Below, piece after piece: positions 5,893 to 14,183 of a stretch of 49,701 bases of DNA. The notes beneath the pieces were generated by a model, which ran no database searches, was not told where the DNA came from, and saw only the letters and a program-made list of their open reading frames with translations. Each line of letters opens with the position of its first letter. Positions within the stretch are counted from its first letter, which is position 1. The stretch lies in the NCBI GenBank assembly GCA_026195895.1, contig JAPHRO010000008.1:1-49701 (forward strand). The letters run 5' to 3'. Made by a program: the position numbers and the translations under genes. Origin of the DNA: Gammaproteobacteria bacterium. GTDB lineage: Bacteria > Pseudomonadota > Gammaproteobacteria > SZUA-229.

Positions 5893-8298
5893 ATGAAATC
5901 AATTAGCGTGAACTTGTTTTATGTAATTTTATTGTGGGCAATAAAATCCACTGCCTATGCCAATTTATTTACTTATCCTGACGAACTAAAGGAGACATTG
6001 GTTACCGCACTGAAATCCATGCCCGCAGATTATTTACCACGCACTCAGCATATTTGCAGCAACCAACAACCCTGTTATATCAATCGCTTGATACTGGAGC
6101 GTTCTCCTTATTTACTGCAACATGCCCATAATCCAGTCGACTGGCATGTCTGGGGAAAGGCTGCTTTGGATAAAGCCAGGCGTGAAAACAAGCCCATTTT
6201 TTTATCTGTTGGTTATGCCGCATGTCACTGGTGTCATGTGATGGAAAAGGAAAGTTTTGACACGCTGGAAATCGCCAGGCTTCTTAATAAACATTTTATT
6301 GCCATTAAGGTGGATCGAGAACGCCGTCCAGATATTGATGAATTTTACGGCAATGCGATGATGTACTTTCAGGGGCAGCAGGGCTGGCCTATGTCCTTGT
6401 TTTTAACACCTGACGCAAAACCTTTTGATGGAGGCGGCTATTTCCCGCTTAAAAAATTCAAACAGTTACTCGTTGAAAATGCTGCTCGGTGGAGAGATCA
6501 GCAACAGCAGGTTTTGAGTGATGCTGATAAAGTAATGAGTCGAATTTATACAGGAGTTAAAACAAATGAGCAGGCAGCCACAATTGATCAACACTTAAGG
6601 CATCGAGCCATTAAAGATTTGCTTTCGATTGTTGATAACTATAATGGGGGGTTTGGTGAGGCCAGTAAATTCCCCAGAGAACCCTGGCTATCACTACTAC
6701 TAAATGATGCTCGTAATGATGTCTACGGACAGCAGGAAAACAATGATGCGCTAGCGGCTGTGAATAATACGCTGTTACATATCGGGCAGGGTGGGATTTA
6801 TGACCAGTTGGCCGGGGGTTTTCATCGCTATGCAACCGATCCTTACTGGAAAATTCCGCACTTTGAAAAAATGCTCTATAACCAGGCATTGCTTATGCGC
6901 TTGTATTTGCAGGCAAATGCTTTAAAACCAAACTATTTTTATACTCGGCTGGTCGATCAAACGGCGAAATTTCTGATCAATGAAATGATGCATCCCGCAG
7001 GTGGTTTTTATTCGACCCTGGATGCAGACACCGAGGGTGAAGAAGGTAAATATTATTTGTGGCATTTAAAAGAATGGCAGGAGGTCTTAGAAGCAGGCAG
7101 CCCCTGGTTTGCGGAACTGTATGATGTAGACGATTACGGGGAAATCGATGATGGGAAAAATGTATTGTATCTGGCATATTCTTATGAGGAATTTGCAAAA
7201 GAAAAAAATATTTCAAGAACTATGTTGCTGGAAAAAATTGATCAGGCCAGGCAGCAGCTATTAAATATACGCAACAAACGTGAGAAACCGGCGGTTGATA
7301 AAAAAATCATCATGGGCTGGAATGGTCTGGCAATCAGTGCGCTGGCCGAAGCAGCAAAGCATTTAAATAAGCCAGAATATCTCGTGGCCGCTTCCCGTGC
7401 AGCAGATTTTATCTGGACAGAAATGCGAAAGCCAGGCGATATTGATGGACATTTCTATCGCAGTCAATTCAAGAGCGAGAACTCACAAATAGCACAACTC
7501 GATGACTACGCTTATTATCTGCAAGCTTTAATTAGTTTGTATGATACTGACAAAAATAGAAAATGGCTAAATCGTGCCGAAACGATTAGTAAAATAATGC
7601 TTAATTTATTCTGGGATAAGCAGCAGGGCGGCTTTTTTAATGTGGCGGAATATGCTGATGCACCATTACCTGTGCGGCCGAAATCCGCTTTTGATAAAAC
7701 TCTGCCATCGGGCAATACAGTAGCAGCACACAGTTTGTTACGGTTGTCCCGCCGCACGGGAAAAGACGATTATAAACATAAATCAATCGCTGTTTTGTCG
7801 GCCTTTGCAGCAGAAGCCCAGGAAGTGCCTAGCGCTTTTTCAGGCTTACTGGTGGTTGCAGATGAAATGCAGTCGGGAGAAAAAGACTTGCCCGTTTACG
7901 CTGCTCGGGGACAGCTTCGAGTTGATGCCGATTTGAAATATATCGAAAATAATTATTATGAATTGCAAGTTGAATTGTCCATAAATAAAAACTGGCATAT
8001 AAATTCCAGTAAGCCATTGGAAAAATACCTGATACCTACTTTGCTGACATTATCAGATCAGTCAGGATGGCAGCTTGACGGAGTGCAATATCCAAAGCAC
8101 GATGTAGTTAAGCTGGGCTTCAGCAAACAACCGCTGGCCTTGTATCAGGGGCTGAATCAGATTAGGGCCAGGCTAAAAAAGGTTCAACCTGAAAAGACAA
8201 TAAGCGGATTGAACCCGGTTATTCATTTGCAGCTTCAAGCTTGTGATGATCGGGTTTGCCTGCCGCCAGAAATACTGGTTTTATATCCTCACTTATAA
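5893..8298 (+). CDS. Periplasmic DUF255 thioredoxin-fold protein fused to a DsbD-alpha-like domain
   Basis: About 801 residues. An N-terminal signal peptide ([23 protein letters not shown]) is followed by a DUF255/YyaL-type domain with [14 protein letters not shown] and the redox motif CHWCH (C111, C114), then an (alpha/alpha)6-barrel region typical of the YyaL/SSP411 family ([37 protein letters not shown]). The last 120 residues resemble the N-terminal domain of DsbD, with the cysteine pair C784 and C789 in [11 protein letters not shown] periplasmic thiol-disulfide role is the natural inference. I chose 5893 for the signal peptide; a GTG at 5839 overlapping the upstream stop in ATG-less context is possible. 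Ordinary YyaL proteins are cytoplasmic and lack the last domain. Confidence 0.8.
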   Translation: MKSISVNLFYVILLWAIKSTAYANLFTYPDELKETLVTALKSMPADYLPRTQHICSNQQPCYINRLILERSPYLLQHAHNPVDWHVWGKAALDKARRENKPIFLSVGYAACHWCHVMEKESFDTLEIARLLNKHFIAIKVDRERRPDIDEFYGNAMMYFQGQQGWPMSLFLTPDAKPFDGGGYFPLKKFKQLLVENAARWRDQQQQVLSDADKVMSRIYTGVKTNEQAATIDQHLRHRAIKDLLSIVDNYNGGFGEASKFPREPWLSLLLNDARNDVYGQQENNDALAAVNNTLLHIGQGGIYDQLAGGFHRYATDPYWKIPHFEKMLYNQALLMRLYLQANALKPNYFYTRLVDQTAKFLINEMMHPAGGFYSTLDADTEGEEGKYYLWHLKEWQEVLEAGSPWFAELYDVDDYGEIDDGKNVLYLAYSYEEFAKEKNISRTMLLEKIDQARQQLLNIRNKREKPAVDKKIIMGWNGLAISALAEAAKHLNKPEYLVAASRAADFIWTEMRKPGDIDGHFYRSQFKSENSQIAQLDDYAYYLQALISLYDTDKNRKWLNRAETISKIMLNLFWDKQQGGFFNVAEYADAPLPVRPKSAFDKTLPSGNTVAAHSLLRLSRRTGKDDYKHKSIAVLSAFAAEAQEVPSAFSGLLVVADEMQSGEKDLPVYAARGQLRVDADLKYIENNYYELQVELSINKNWHINSSKPLEKYLIPTLLTLSDQSGWQLDGVQYPKHDVVKLGFSKQPLALYQGLNQIRARLKKVQPEKTISGLNPVIHLQLQACDDRVCLPPEILVLYPHL

Positions 8299-8366
8299 AA
8301 AATCAATATTCTGAAATCTGGACTCATGTATATTATTTCAAAGTCATTTACAGGAGATATATCTAT

Positions 8367-8777
8367 ATGAATCAGGATAAAATTATTGAGCAACTGGTAT
8401 TAACTTGTATAGATACCGCTAAGGCCATGCTGGATGAATACGGGTTGGTGGTGCCGTTTGGTATTCGAGCGTTTAACGATTCAGATGATTTGAAAATGAA
8501 TTGCCCGGCAGACCAGCAGCAGGATGCTGATTGGCATGAGCAAATAAATAATGTGGCGACTGAGCTAAAAGAATTTATAGCTAATGAAAATATATTTGCA
8601 ACGGCACTGGTGACCGAGCTGGAATCTGGCGGAGAATCGGGAATAGGGTTGCAGATAGAAACAGAAATGTCATCTGTGCTGTTTGTTTACCCGTTTTCTA
8701 AACAGGATGGTGACTGGAAAATTGATGAGCCCATTCAAACAGATCAGGTACTGGCTAGTATATTCTCAGCCCAATAA
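8367..8777 (+). CDS. Hypothetical 136-residue protein
   Basis: A cytoplasmic acidic protein (MNQDKIIEQLVLTCIDTAKAMLDEYG...). The start is fixed by AGGAG eleven bases upstream; an earlier in-frame ATG at 8256 lies inside the previous gene. No catalytic motif is seen. The stop is two bases before the methyltransferase start, so the two are one transcription unit. Its mixed alpha/beta pattern (VVPFGIRAF, LQIETEMSSVLFVYPF) suggests a small folded domain, perhaps a partner of the methyltransferase. Family unknown to me. Confidence 0.7.
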   Translation: MNQDKIIEQLVLTCIDTAKAMLDEYGLVVPFGIRAFNDSDDLKMNCPADQQQDADWHEQINNVATELKEFIANENIFATALVTELESGGESGIGLQIETEMSSVLFVYPFSKQDGDWKIDEPIQTDQVLASIFSAQ

Positions 8778-8779
8778 TA

Positions 8780-9778
8780 ATGGTTAACTCAAATCTCGCT
8801 CAAACAGGCTATGAAAATTATTATCAGATGCTGTCTGATAATGTTCGCATGGAGGCTTACCGTCGGGCTATATTTAAAACTGTAAATCATGGTGATGTTG
8901 TTGTCGACCTGGGTGCAGGTACCGGACTTCTGGGTATCTGGGCCTTACAGGCGGGTGCGGCAAAGGTTTATGTTATTGAAAAAACTGCAGCAATAGAGCT
9001 GGCTAAAGAGGTGGCCAGGGCTAATAATTTTTCAGATAAAATGGTATTTATTCAAGAAAATTCTATGGATGTGGAGTTGCCTGAAAAAGCCAATGTGCTG
9101 CTATCAGAAACACTGGGAAGTTTTGCTGTTGATGAGAATACTCTGCAGTTTACCCAGGATGCTAAAGCGCGTTTTTTGCTGGAGCAGGGCAGTTTAATAC
9201 CCCGTTCAATAGACCTGTTTGTTGCGCCGATTGAAGATGCAAAAACCTACCAAAAAATTGATTTCTGGAGACACATTCCAGATATTGATTTTACCCCTGC
9301 ATTCAACTTGTTTACAAAAAAAATTATGGTTGAGTTGGTTAATGCAAACGGTTTTTTAGCTAAGCCGGTTAAATTATGTCACATTGATTTGACTCAGCCT
9401 GTGTCAACAATATTTCAAACCCGCCAATATATAAAAATTGATCGTCCAGGCACTATACATGGTGTTGCGGGCTGGTTTCATGTTGAACTTTGTGATGGTA
9501 TTGCCATAAATACAGCCCCTGATAGCCCCCAGACTCATTGGAAACAGGCTTTCTTCCCCTTTGAAAATGCCATCGAGGTCATAGTAGACGATGTGCTTGA
9601 CTGGTCGGTGCAGGTGGGCGCTAAACAGGAAAATAGTGATGATACTCAAATCACTTATAACTATCGTTGTACCCAGCTAAAAAATGAACCACAGCCCCTT
9701 GATGGTCGCCCTGTTGGACGAAATGACAAATGCCCCTGTGGCAGCGGAAAAAAATATAAGAAATGTTGTATGGGTTGA
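8780..9778 (+). CDS. PRMT-like SAM methyltransferase with C-terminal SEC-C zinc motif
   Basis: 332 residues. The N-terminal half has the class I methyltransferase glycine loop VDLGAGTGLLG (D43-G49) preceded by YYQMLSDNVRMEAYRRAI, as in protein arginine methyltransferases. SETLGSFAVDE (E110, E119) corresponds to the PRMT double-E loop. The second half is a beta-rich domain like the PRMT barrel (TIHGVAGWFHVEL). The last 22 residues are a SEC-C motif, RNDKCPCGSGKKYKKCC, a zinc site otherwise found at the end of SecA. Bacterial PRMT-like proteins are uncommon, and the target is unknown. The start is immediately downstream of the previous stop, with weak translation signals, implying coupling. Confidence 0.85.
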   Translation: MVNSNLAQTGYENYYQMLSDNVRMEAYRRAIFKTVNHGDVVVDLGAGTGLLGIWALQAGAAKVYVIEKTAAIELAKEVARANNFSDKMVFIQENSMDVELPEKANVLLSETLGSFAVDENTLQFTQDAKARFLLEQGSLIPRSIDLFVAPIEDAKTYQKIDFWRHIPDIDFTPAFNLFTKKIMVELVNANGFLAKPVKLCHIDLTQPVSTIFQTRQYIKIDRPGTIHGVAGWFHVELCDGIAINTAPDSPQTHWKQAFFPFENAIEVIVDDVLDWSVQVGAKQENSDDTQITYNYRCTQLKNEPQPLDGRPVGRNDKCPCGSGKKYKKCCMG

Positions 9779-9828
9779 TTCTTTATTTGAGTTGCCAGTA
9801 CGACTAATATTTATTCTTGTCTATAGAA

Positions 9829-9943
9829 TACCACTAAAAATACCACTCTGTTTTTCAGCTCCGTAGATGCCCGGTAATTGAGAGTTTAATACTAATGTAA
9901 TCAGTTATTTATAACTGTTTGACCGGCTACTACTTTAGTGGTA
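9829..9943. promoter_or_regulatory. NarL-like operator array upstream of the gene at 10042
   Basis: Two direct heptamers TACCACT stand at 9829-9835 and 9841-9847. A perfectly spaced 7-2-7 palindrome, TACTACT-TT-AGTGGTA, stands at 9928-9943. NarL binds TACYYMT-type heptamers, with 7-2-7 inverted pairs preferred; these match except for A at position five. A further perfect palindrome, CAGTTAT-TT-ATAACTG (9902-9917), has the same geometry but a different sequence. With narXL just downstream on the other strand, nitrate-responsive control of the small genes at 10042-10528 is likely. Confidence 0.6.
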
Positions 9944-10041
9944 ATTGGGCACTTTCTGAAGCGTTTTTTTGAATGCAGTTTTCTAGACAGCATAGTCATG
10001 TATTGATTACTCTGTATGTAAATTTAACAGGAGTATCCATA

Positions 10042-10347
10042 ATGTCAGCACCGGTCGCATATCCTCGAATTCCAAAGAACGATGAGCATAAAATCAGAGT
10101 AAAAATATGCTGGTACAAAAAGCACAGTGAAGCGCAGATGGGTGAAGAAATACTGGATGAATTAACACTGCATGATTTGCAGGACATATTTGATGTTTAT
10201 ATTAACAATGCCCTGTATAACTGCTGGCATGTTAAAACGCGTCATGCTCGTGCATTGCAAAGAATGACACAGCATCGAATTGCAATAAAAAACTACAGTT
10301 ATTTTGTTGAGCAGGAAGCTCATTATGGAGATGCAGCAAATGACTAA
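10042..10347 (+). CDS. Hypothetical 101-residue protein beside narXL
   Basis: A basic/acidic mixed cytoplasmic protein (MSAPVAYPRIPKNDEHKIRVKICWYKKHSEAQ...) with AGGAG eight bases before the start. It carries two cysteines and several histidines, and no membrane segment. It is preceded by the NarL-like heptamers and overlaps the next small gene by eight bases. I do not recognise it. By position it may be a nitrate-induced accessory protein. Confidence 0.65.
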   Translation: MSAPVAYPRIPKNDEHKIRVKICWYKKHSEAQMGEEILDELTLHDLQDIFDVYINNALYNCWHVKTRHARALQRMTQHRIAIKNYSYFVEQEAHYGDAAND

Positions 10348-10528
10348 AACAGACTATTTTGATCGGCTAAAATTTTGGCCAATATTACGTGGACTGGAAT
10401 TAATGCAGATGCTGCTGTTGATCATGTTTGGCTTCTTGCTTGCTGGTCTGGTGGCGTCGACTGTAATTATGTGTACCAGGGGTAGTTTTTTTACCTGTAT
10501 TTCCCAGGTTATGTTTGGGACAGTTTAA
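10340..10528 (+). CDS. Small single-pass membrane protein
   Basis: 62 residues with one hydrophobic segment (MLLLIMFGFLLAGLVASTVIM). The start at 10340 has GGAG ten bases upstream and overlaps the 3' end of the preceding gene. Two cysteines follow the membrane span. Its stop lies two bases from the convergent narL stop. Unknown function; probably translated with the upstream gene under NarL-type control. Confidence 0.55.
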   Translation: MTKTDYFDRLKFWPILRGLELMQMLLLIMFGFLLAGLVASTVIMCTRGSFFTCISQVMFGTV

Positions 10529-10529
10529 G

Positions 10530-11165
10530 TTAGTTTTTTTGCTGTTCTACTGCCCATACCGCTGCTTCTACCCGACTTCGAAGATTGAGTTTTTTGAGTA
10601 AATGTTTTACATGTACCTTCACTGTGCTTTCGACGATATCGAGTTCCCGTGCAATGAGCTTGTTACTCAGACCTTTAGCGATGAGTGATAAAATCTCTTT
10701 CTCTCGCTGGGTTAGTTCAGCCGATTTTCGAGATTCATTTTGTGATTCTTCATACAGGCCACGCACCACCAGTTCAGAAACTTTCTGGCTCATCACAATG
10801 TGACCATCAATAACCTGGTGCAGTTGTTCTAGCATGTCTTCCGGTTCCATGTCTTTAAGCAGGTAGCCATCGGCACCAGCGCGCAAGGTGGAAACTATAT
10901 CTTTTTCATTGTTTGATACGGTCAAAATAATAATTTTGCTGTCAATATCGGCTGCTTTCATGGCCTTTAAGGTTTGCAGGCCATCCATTTTATCCATATT
11001 CAAATCCAGTAATATAATATCTGGTTGGTGAATTTTTGCCAGTTCAAGACCAGCAGCACCATTGTCTGCTTCTGCAATGACCTGAAAGGTATTATCCATG
11101 CTCGAAAGATCCTTGATGCCGCGACGGATAAGTGGATGGTCGTCGATAATAATTACGGAATACAC
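10530..11165 (-). CDS. narL: Nitrate/nitrite response regulator NarL
   Basis: 211 residues: a receiver domain with the acidic pair D8/D9, phospho-acceptor D54 (LLDLNM), and the conserved lysine in YLLKDMEPEDM; then a C-terminal LuxR/FixJ helix-turn-helix (LTQREKEILSLIAKGLSNKLIARELDIVESTVKVHVKHLLKKL). YLLKDMEPE and the HTH closely resemble NarL. It starts with GTG at 11165, six bases after narX, so the two are an operon and a cognate pair. NarL-type heptamers occur on both flanks (9829-9943 and 13279-13302), so its own neighbourhood is its likely regulon. Confidence 0.9.
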   Translation of the reverse strand: MYSVIIIDDHPLIRRGIKDLSSMDNTFQVIAEADNGAAGLELAKIHQPDIILLDLNMDKMDGLQTLKAMKAADIDSKIIILTVSNNEKDIVSTLRAGADGYLLKDMEPEDMLEQLHQVIDGHIVMSQKVSELVVRGLYEESQNESRKSAELTQREKEILSLIAKGLSNKLIARELDIVESTVKVHVKHLLKKLNLRSRVEAAVWAVEQQKN

Positions 11166-11171
11166 GCTAGT

Positions 11172-13124
11172 TCACTCATTATATTTGTTGGTATTTATAT
11201 TTATGGGGGTGGCTTTGTTGGTCGGTGTAAACACCAGATCAATTATTACACCACCACCGGGTTTATTATCAATATTAAGTTGGCCATTCAGACTTGTCGC
11301 ACGTTCCTTCATGATTCCCAGGCCGTAATGATGGGTGCGTGACGGATCATCGGGTATGCCTTTACCATCATCCTCAATGCTAAAATGTATGTCGCCTGTT
11401 TGTATGTATTCCAGAATGATGCTTGCAGTATTTGCCCTGGCGTGTTGAACAATATTGGACAAGGCTTCACGGATCAATTGCAGAATATGAATTTCTTCAT
11501 TGGGCGTTAGATCAAAATAGGTAATCTGGTTATTACAATCTATATGGGTTGGGCTGCGCTCATTGAATTCGGCGACCGTTTTTGCCAGGGCATCACTGAA
11601 ATCTTCACCATCAATTTTCAGACGGAAAGTGGTAAGCAGTTCCCGTAGTTCCCGATAGGCGCTGTTAAGCCCAGTTCTGAGTTCCGAAATAACATCTATA
11701 GATTCTTCCTGCGTATTGGGTTGTTTTATCAGGGCCTGTAAGCGGCTTACCTGAATTTTCATAAAAGTAAGTGATTGGGCCAATGAGTCGTGCAATTCTC
11801 TGGCAATAACACTGCGTTCTTCTATAAGTGCGAAGCGCCGTGACTCAGCAGCTTGATGAGATAGATTAATGGCAATACCTATATGACCAGCAATGCTTTC
11901 AAGTAACTGCTGTTGCCAGCTTGCAATAGCATGATGTTGAGCCGATTCAATAATCAGAATGCCGTATTGCTGGTTCTGGTCACTGATGGGTATGGTAAGG
12001 ACCTGTTTGCTGTTTCCTGATGTGTCATATAGATTGTGTAACTGGCTAGTTTCATCCCCGAAGCATTTATTGCATTCTGTTATTTTGCAGAATTGATGGC
12101 AAAAATCATCGGGCTGCAAGGTCGAGGCGAGCATAGCGGATTTTTTTTGCGATGTATCACTCAGACAAATAGCGCCTCTGCCGGTGCCTGTTAATTGTTC
12201 TATGTCCTGAAGGATGTTTGCGAAAGTGACATGTGGGGTAATCGCCTTATTGAGGCGTTTGACTGTTTTGTATAGCAACTCCATGGACTGGTTGCTGCGT
12301 TCCAGATCACGGGTTTTTTGATGAACTCGATCTTCAAGTTCATTATAAATGGCGGATAAATCCTCCGCCATAATATTAAATGCATGACCCAGTTGTCCCA
12401 GTTCGTCACGGCGAGTATGAGGGGTACGAAATGAAAAGTCTTTTTTACGAACCTGCTCAGCACCAATTAGAAGTTGTTGCATAGGTATATGTACGCGTTT
12501 GTAAACAAGGATCAGGGCAGTGATCACCAGGGCAATGGTGAACCCTAGTGCTATGAACTGGTAGAGTCGCAGATGTTGAATTTTGGATTCGGCGTTTTGT
12601 TCTAACAGGCTCACCAGATAATCAATATTATCAACAAAGTCCGCTACTACCAGGAAATAACGATTACGTAAATTGGTTACTGCGCCTTCACTGATGATGG
12701 CCTCGGTGGGCTGACCTGTTTTTGAAATAATACCCAGAATACCGTCCAGATAAATGTCGAACAAAGGTTCTATTTCATCATACCATTGTTGATTAATTTG
12801 CTGATAGGCGAGGCGTAATGGATGCGTTTCATCGGCAGGCAGAGCGTTAAGCAGGTCTTTGTTGCGTAAATGCCTTTCGAATTCGCTAATTAAGGTATAG
12901 GTTTTTTGCCAGTGGTCATCATCGGGAACATCGTAAACCAGGCTGCTTGCAATACGATAGGAGCGCATACGTAATGCGCCTGATTCATTGATTGCGGTTG
13001 CCTGACCCTGGACGGTATCTGCAATAAACAGCGATGCAGTAATGCTGCCAATGGCCAGCAACGTTATGGCGAACATCACCAGGCCAAGGCTTATTAATAG
13101 TGAATATTGTTTGTTTTGCACCAT
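11172..13124 (-). CDS. narX: Nitrate/nitrite sensor histidine kinase NarX
   Basis: 650 residues in the NarX order. There is a membrane segment at about 10-34, and a periplasmic four-helix sensor with the P-box-like INESGALRMRSYRI (45-58) that binds nitrate. A second membrane segment lies at about 188-207, followed by a HAMP domain with the signalling helix to 285. A central GAF-like domain has a cysteine cluster C342, C346, C351, C354. A HisKA_3 dimerisation helix carries phospho-acceptor H445 (ARELHDSLAQS), and the HATPase domain has IEDDGKGIPDD and GLGIMKERA. It reads nitrate in the periplasm and phosphorylates NarL. The upstream gap to the nap operon carries FNR-like and NarL-like sites. 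Confidence 0.93.
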   Translation of the reverse strand: MVQNKQYSLLISLGLVMFAITLLAIGSITASLFIADTVQGQATAINESGALRMRSYRIASSLVYDVPDDDHWQKTYTLISEFERHLRNKDLLNALPADETHPLRLAYQQINQQWYDEIEPLFDIYLDGILGIISKTGQPTEAIISEGAVTNLRNRYFLVVADFVDNIDYLVSLLEQNAESKIQHLRLYQFIALGFTIALVITALILVYKRVHIPMQQLLIGAEQVRKKDFSFRTPHTRRDELGQLGHAFNIMAEDLSAIYNELEDRVHQKTRDLERSNQSMELLYKTVKRLNKAITPHVTFANILQDIEQLTGTGRGAICLSDTSQKKSAMLASTLQPDDFCHQFCKITECNKCFGDETSQLHNLYDTSGNSKQVLTIPISDQNQQYGILIIESAQHHAIASWQQQLLESIAGHIGIAINLSHQAAESRRFALIEERSVIARELHDSLAQSLTFMKIQVSRLQALIKQPNTQEESIDVISELRTGLNSAYRELRELLTTFRLKIDGEDFSDALAKTVAEFNERSPTHIDCNNQITYFDLTPNEEIHILQLIREALSNIVQHARANTASIILEYIQTGDIHFSIEDDGKGIPDDPSRTHHYGLGIMKERATSLNGQLNIDNKPGGGVIIDLVFTPTNKATPININTNKYNE

Positions 13125-13161
13125 GATTTTGAATTATGAAGCTCTCAGCTATAACTTGATA

Positions 13162-13175
13162 TTGATTCTGGTCAA
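13162..13175. promoter_or_regulatory. FNR/Anr-like box
   Basis: TTGATTCTGGTCAA fits the FNR consensus TTGAT-N4-ATCAA with one mismatch. It lies 38 bases upstream of narX and in the shared region before the nap operon, so it could control either by oxygen level. Confidence 0.45.
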
Positions 13176-13278
13176 AAGATACAGAGCTACTACCAATGAA
13201 TATTTGCTCAGTTTAGATACTCAATTTTATCTTGCCGTTTAACCAGTTTTCTTTAATAAACAGTAGTTTATAAAAAAC

Positions 13279-13302
13279 TACCACTATACCTCTTTAGTAG
13301 TA
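13279..13302. promoter_or_regulatory. NarL-like operator upstream of the nap cluster
   Basis: TACCACT (13279-13285) is followed by the 7-2-7 palindrome TACCTCT-TT-AGTAGTA (13287-13302). TACCTCT is a perfect match to the NarL heptamer. The 336-base gap between narX and the cytochrome gene (13125-13460) otherwise holds the FNR-like box and no visible gene. Confidence 0.65.
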
Positions 13303-13460
13303 GTTTGCCTGTGTCATTTCCCCTGTTTAACCAATTCACCCTATGGTACCTGATTTTTGTTCATGTAAAAGTAGGCCCGCAATTTAAACATATTGTGTTT
13401 GTTAAGGGATGTAAAAAACAAATCATAATGAAAATAGTTTATAAACCTGAGGTGAATAAT

Positions 13461-14123
13461 ATGATGCGTCACAAACAGCTTGTTAGCGGGGCAGTAGGTT
13501 TAGCCCTGTTTGTAATAAGCCCGCTGGGTATTGCTGATACCAGGACAGTCGAAGAAGGTAAACAGTTATTTGAAATGAATTGTATGGCCTGTCATCAGGC
13601 AGATGCCATTGGCAAACCCGGCTTCGCACCATCTTTAACCAATAAAGAGCTATTAAGCACAGCATCGGATAAATTTTTTATGTCCACTATTCGTGATGGA
13701 CGGATCGGCACAGGTATGCCGCCGTTTGCACATCTTGGAAAAAAGAAAATTACAAGCATCGTGGCTTATTTACGCTCTCACGAAAAACTGAAAAACCGTT
13801 CCAGTGAGATTGATAAGCAGCGGGAATCTTTTGGTGATCCAAGAAAAGGCGAATTATGGTTTACTCAGATTTGTGAAAATTGCCATGGCGTCAATGGTGA
13901 AGGATACGGTGCAGGTGTGGTGGGTCCCGCTATTGGTCTGTCTGGATTCTTAAATAAGGTATCAGATGGGTTCATTCGTGAAACCATAAAATATGGTCGT
14001 TCCAATACACGTATGCTTGGATTTTCCGGGCCAGGTGGCCTGGCAAACCTGAGAGATTCAGAAATAGAAGACGTGATTGCATTTTTGCGTAGTCTGAAAA
14101 CCAGTAATCGCACCTATAGATAA
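13461..14123 (+). CDS. Periplasmic dihaem cytochrome c
   Basis: 220 residues with a signal peptide (MMRHKQLVSGAVGLALFVISPLGIA) and two cytochrome c domains: CMACH (41-45) with axial methionine in TGMPPF, and CENCH (138-142) with a methionine in NTRML. The start at 13461 has GAGGTGA upstream; the frame is open to 13305 but that part overlaps the operator region. The gene is 60 bases before napA. Since no napB is present in the cluster, this dihaem protein is the best candidate for delivering electrons to NapA, although it shows no sequence likeness to NapB that I can see. Confidence 0.85.
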   Translation: MMRHKQLVSGAVGLALFVISPLGIADTRTVEEGKQLFEMNCMACHQADAIGKPGFAPSLTNKELLSTASDKFFMSTIRDGRIGTGMPPFAHLGKKKITSIVAYLRSHEKLKNRSSEIDKQRESFGDPRKGELWFTQICENCHGVNGEGYGAGVVGPAIGLSGFLNKVSDGFIRETIKYGRSNTRMLGFSGPGGLANLRDSEIEDVIAFLRSLKTSNRTYR

Positions 14124-14183
14124 CGTGCATTGGAAATCAGGACAAATAAAAATATCACATAAACTTTTTATGAGAATTCAAAC

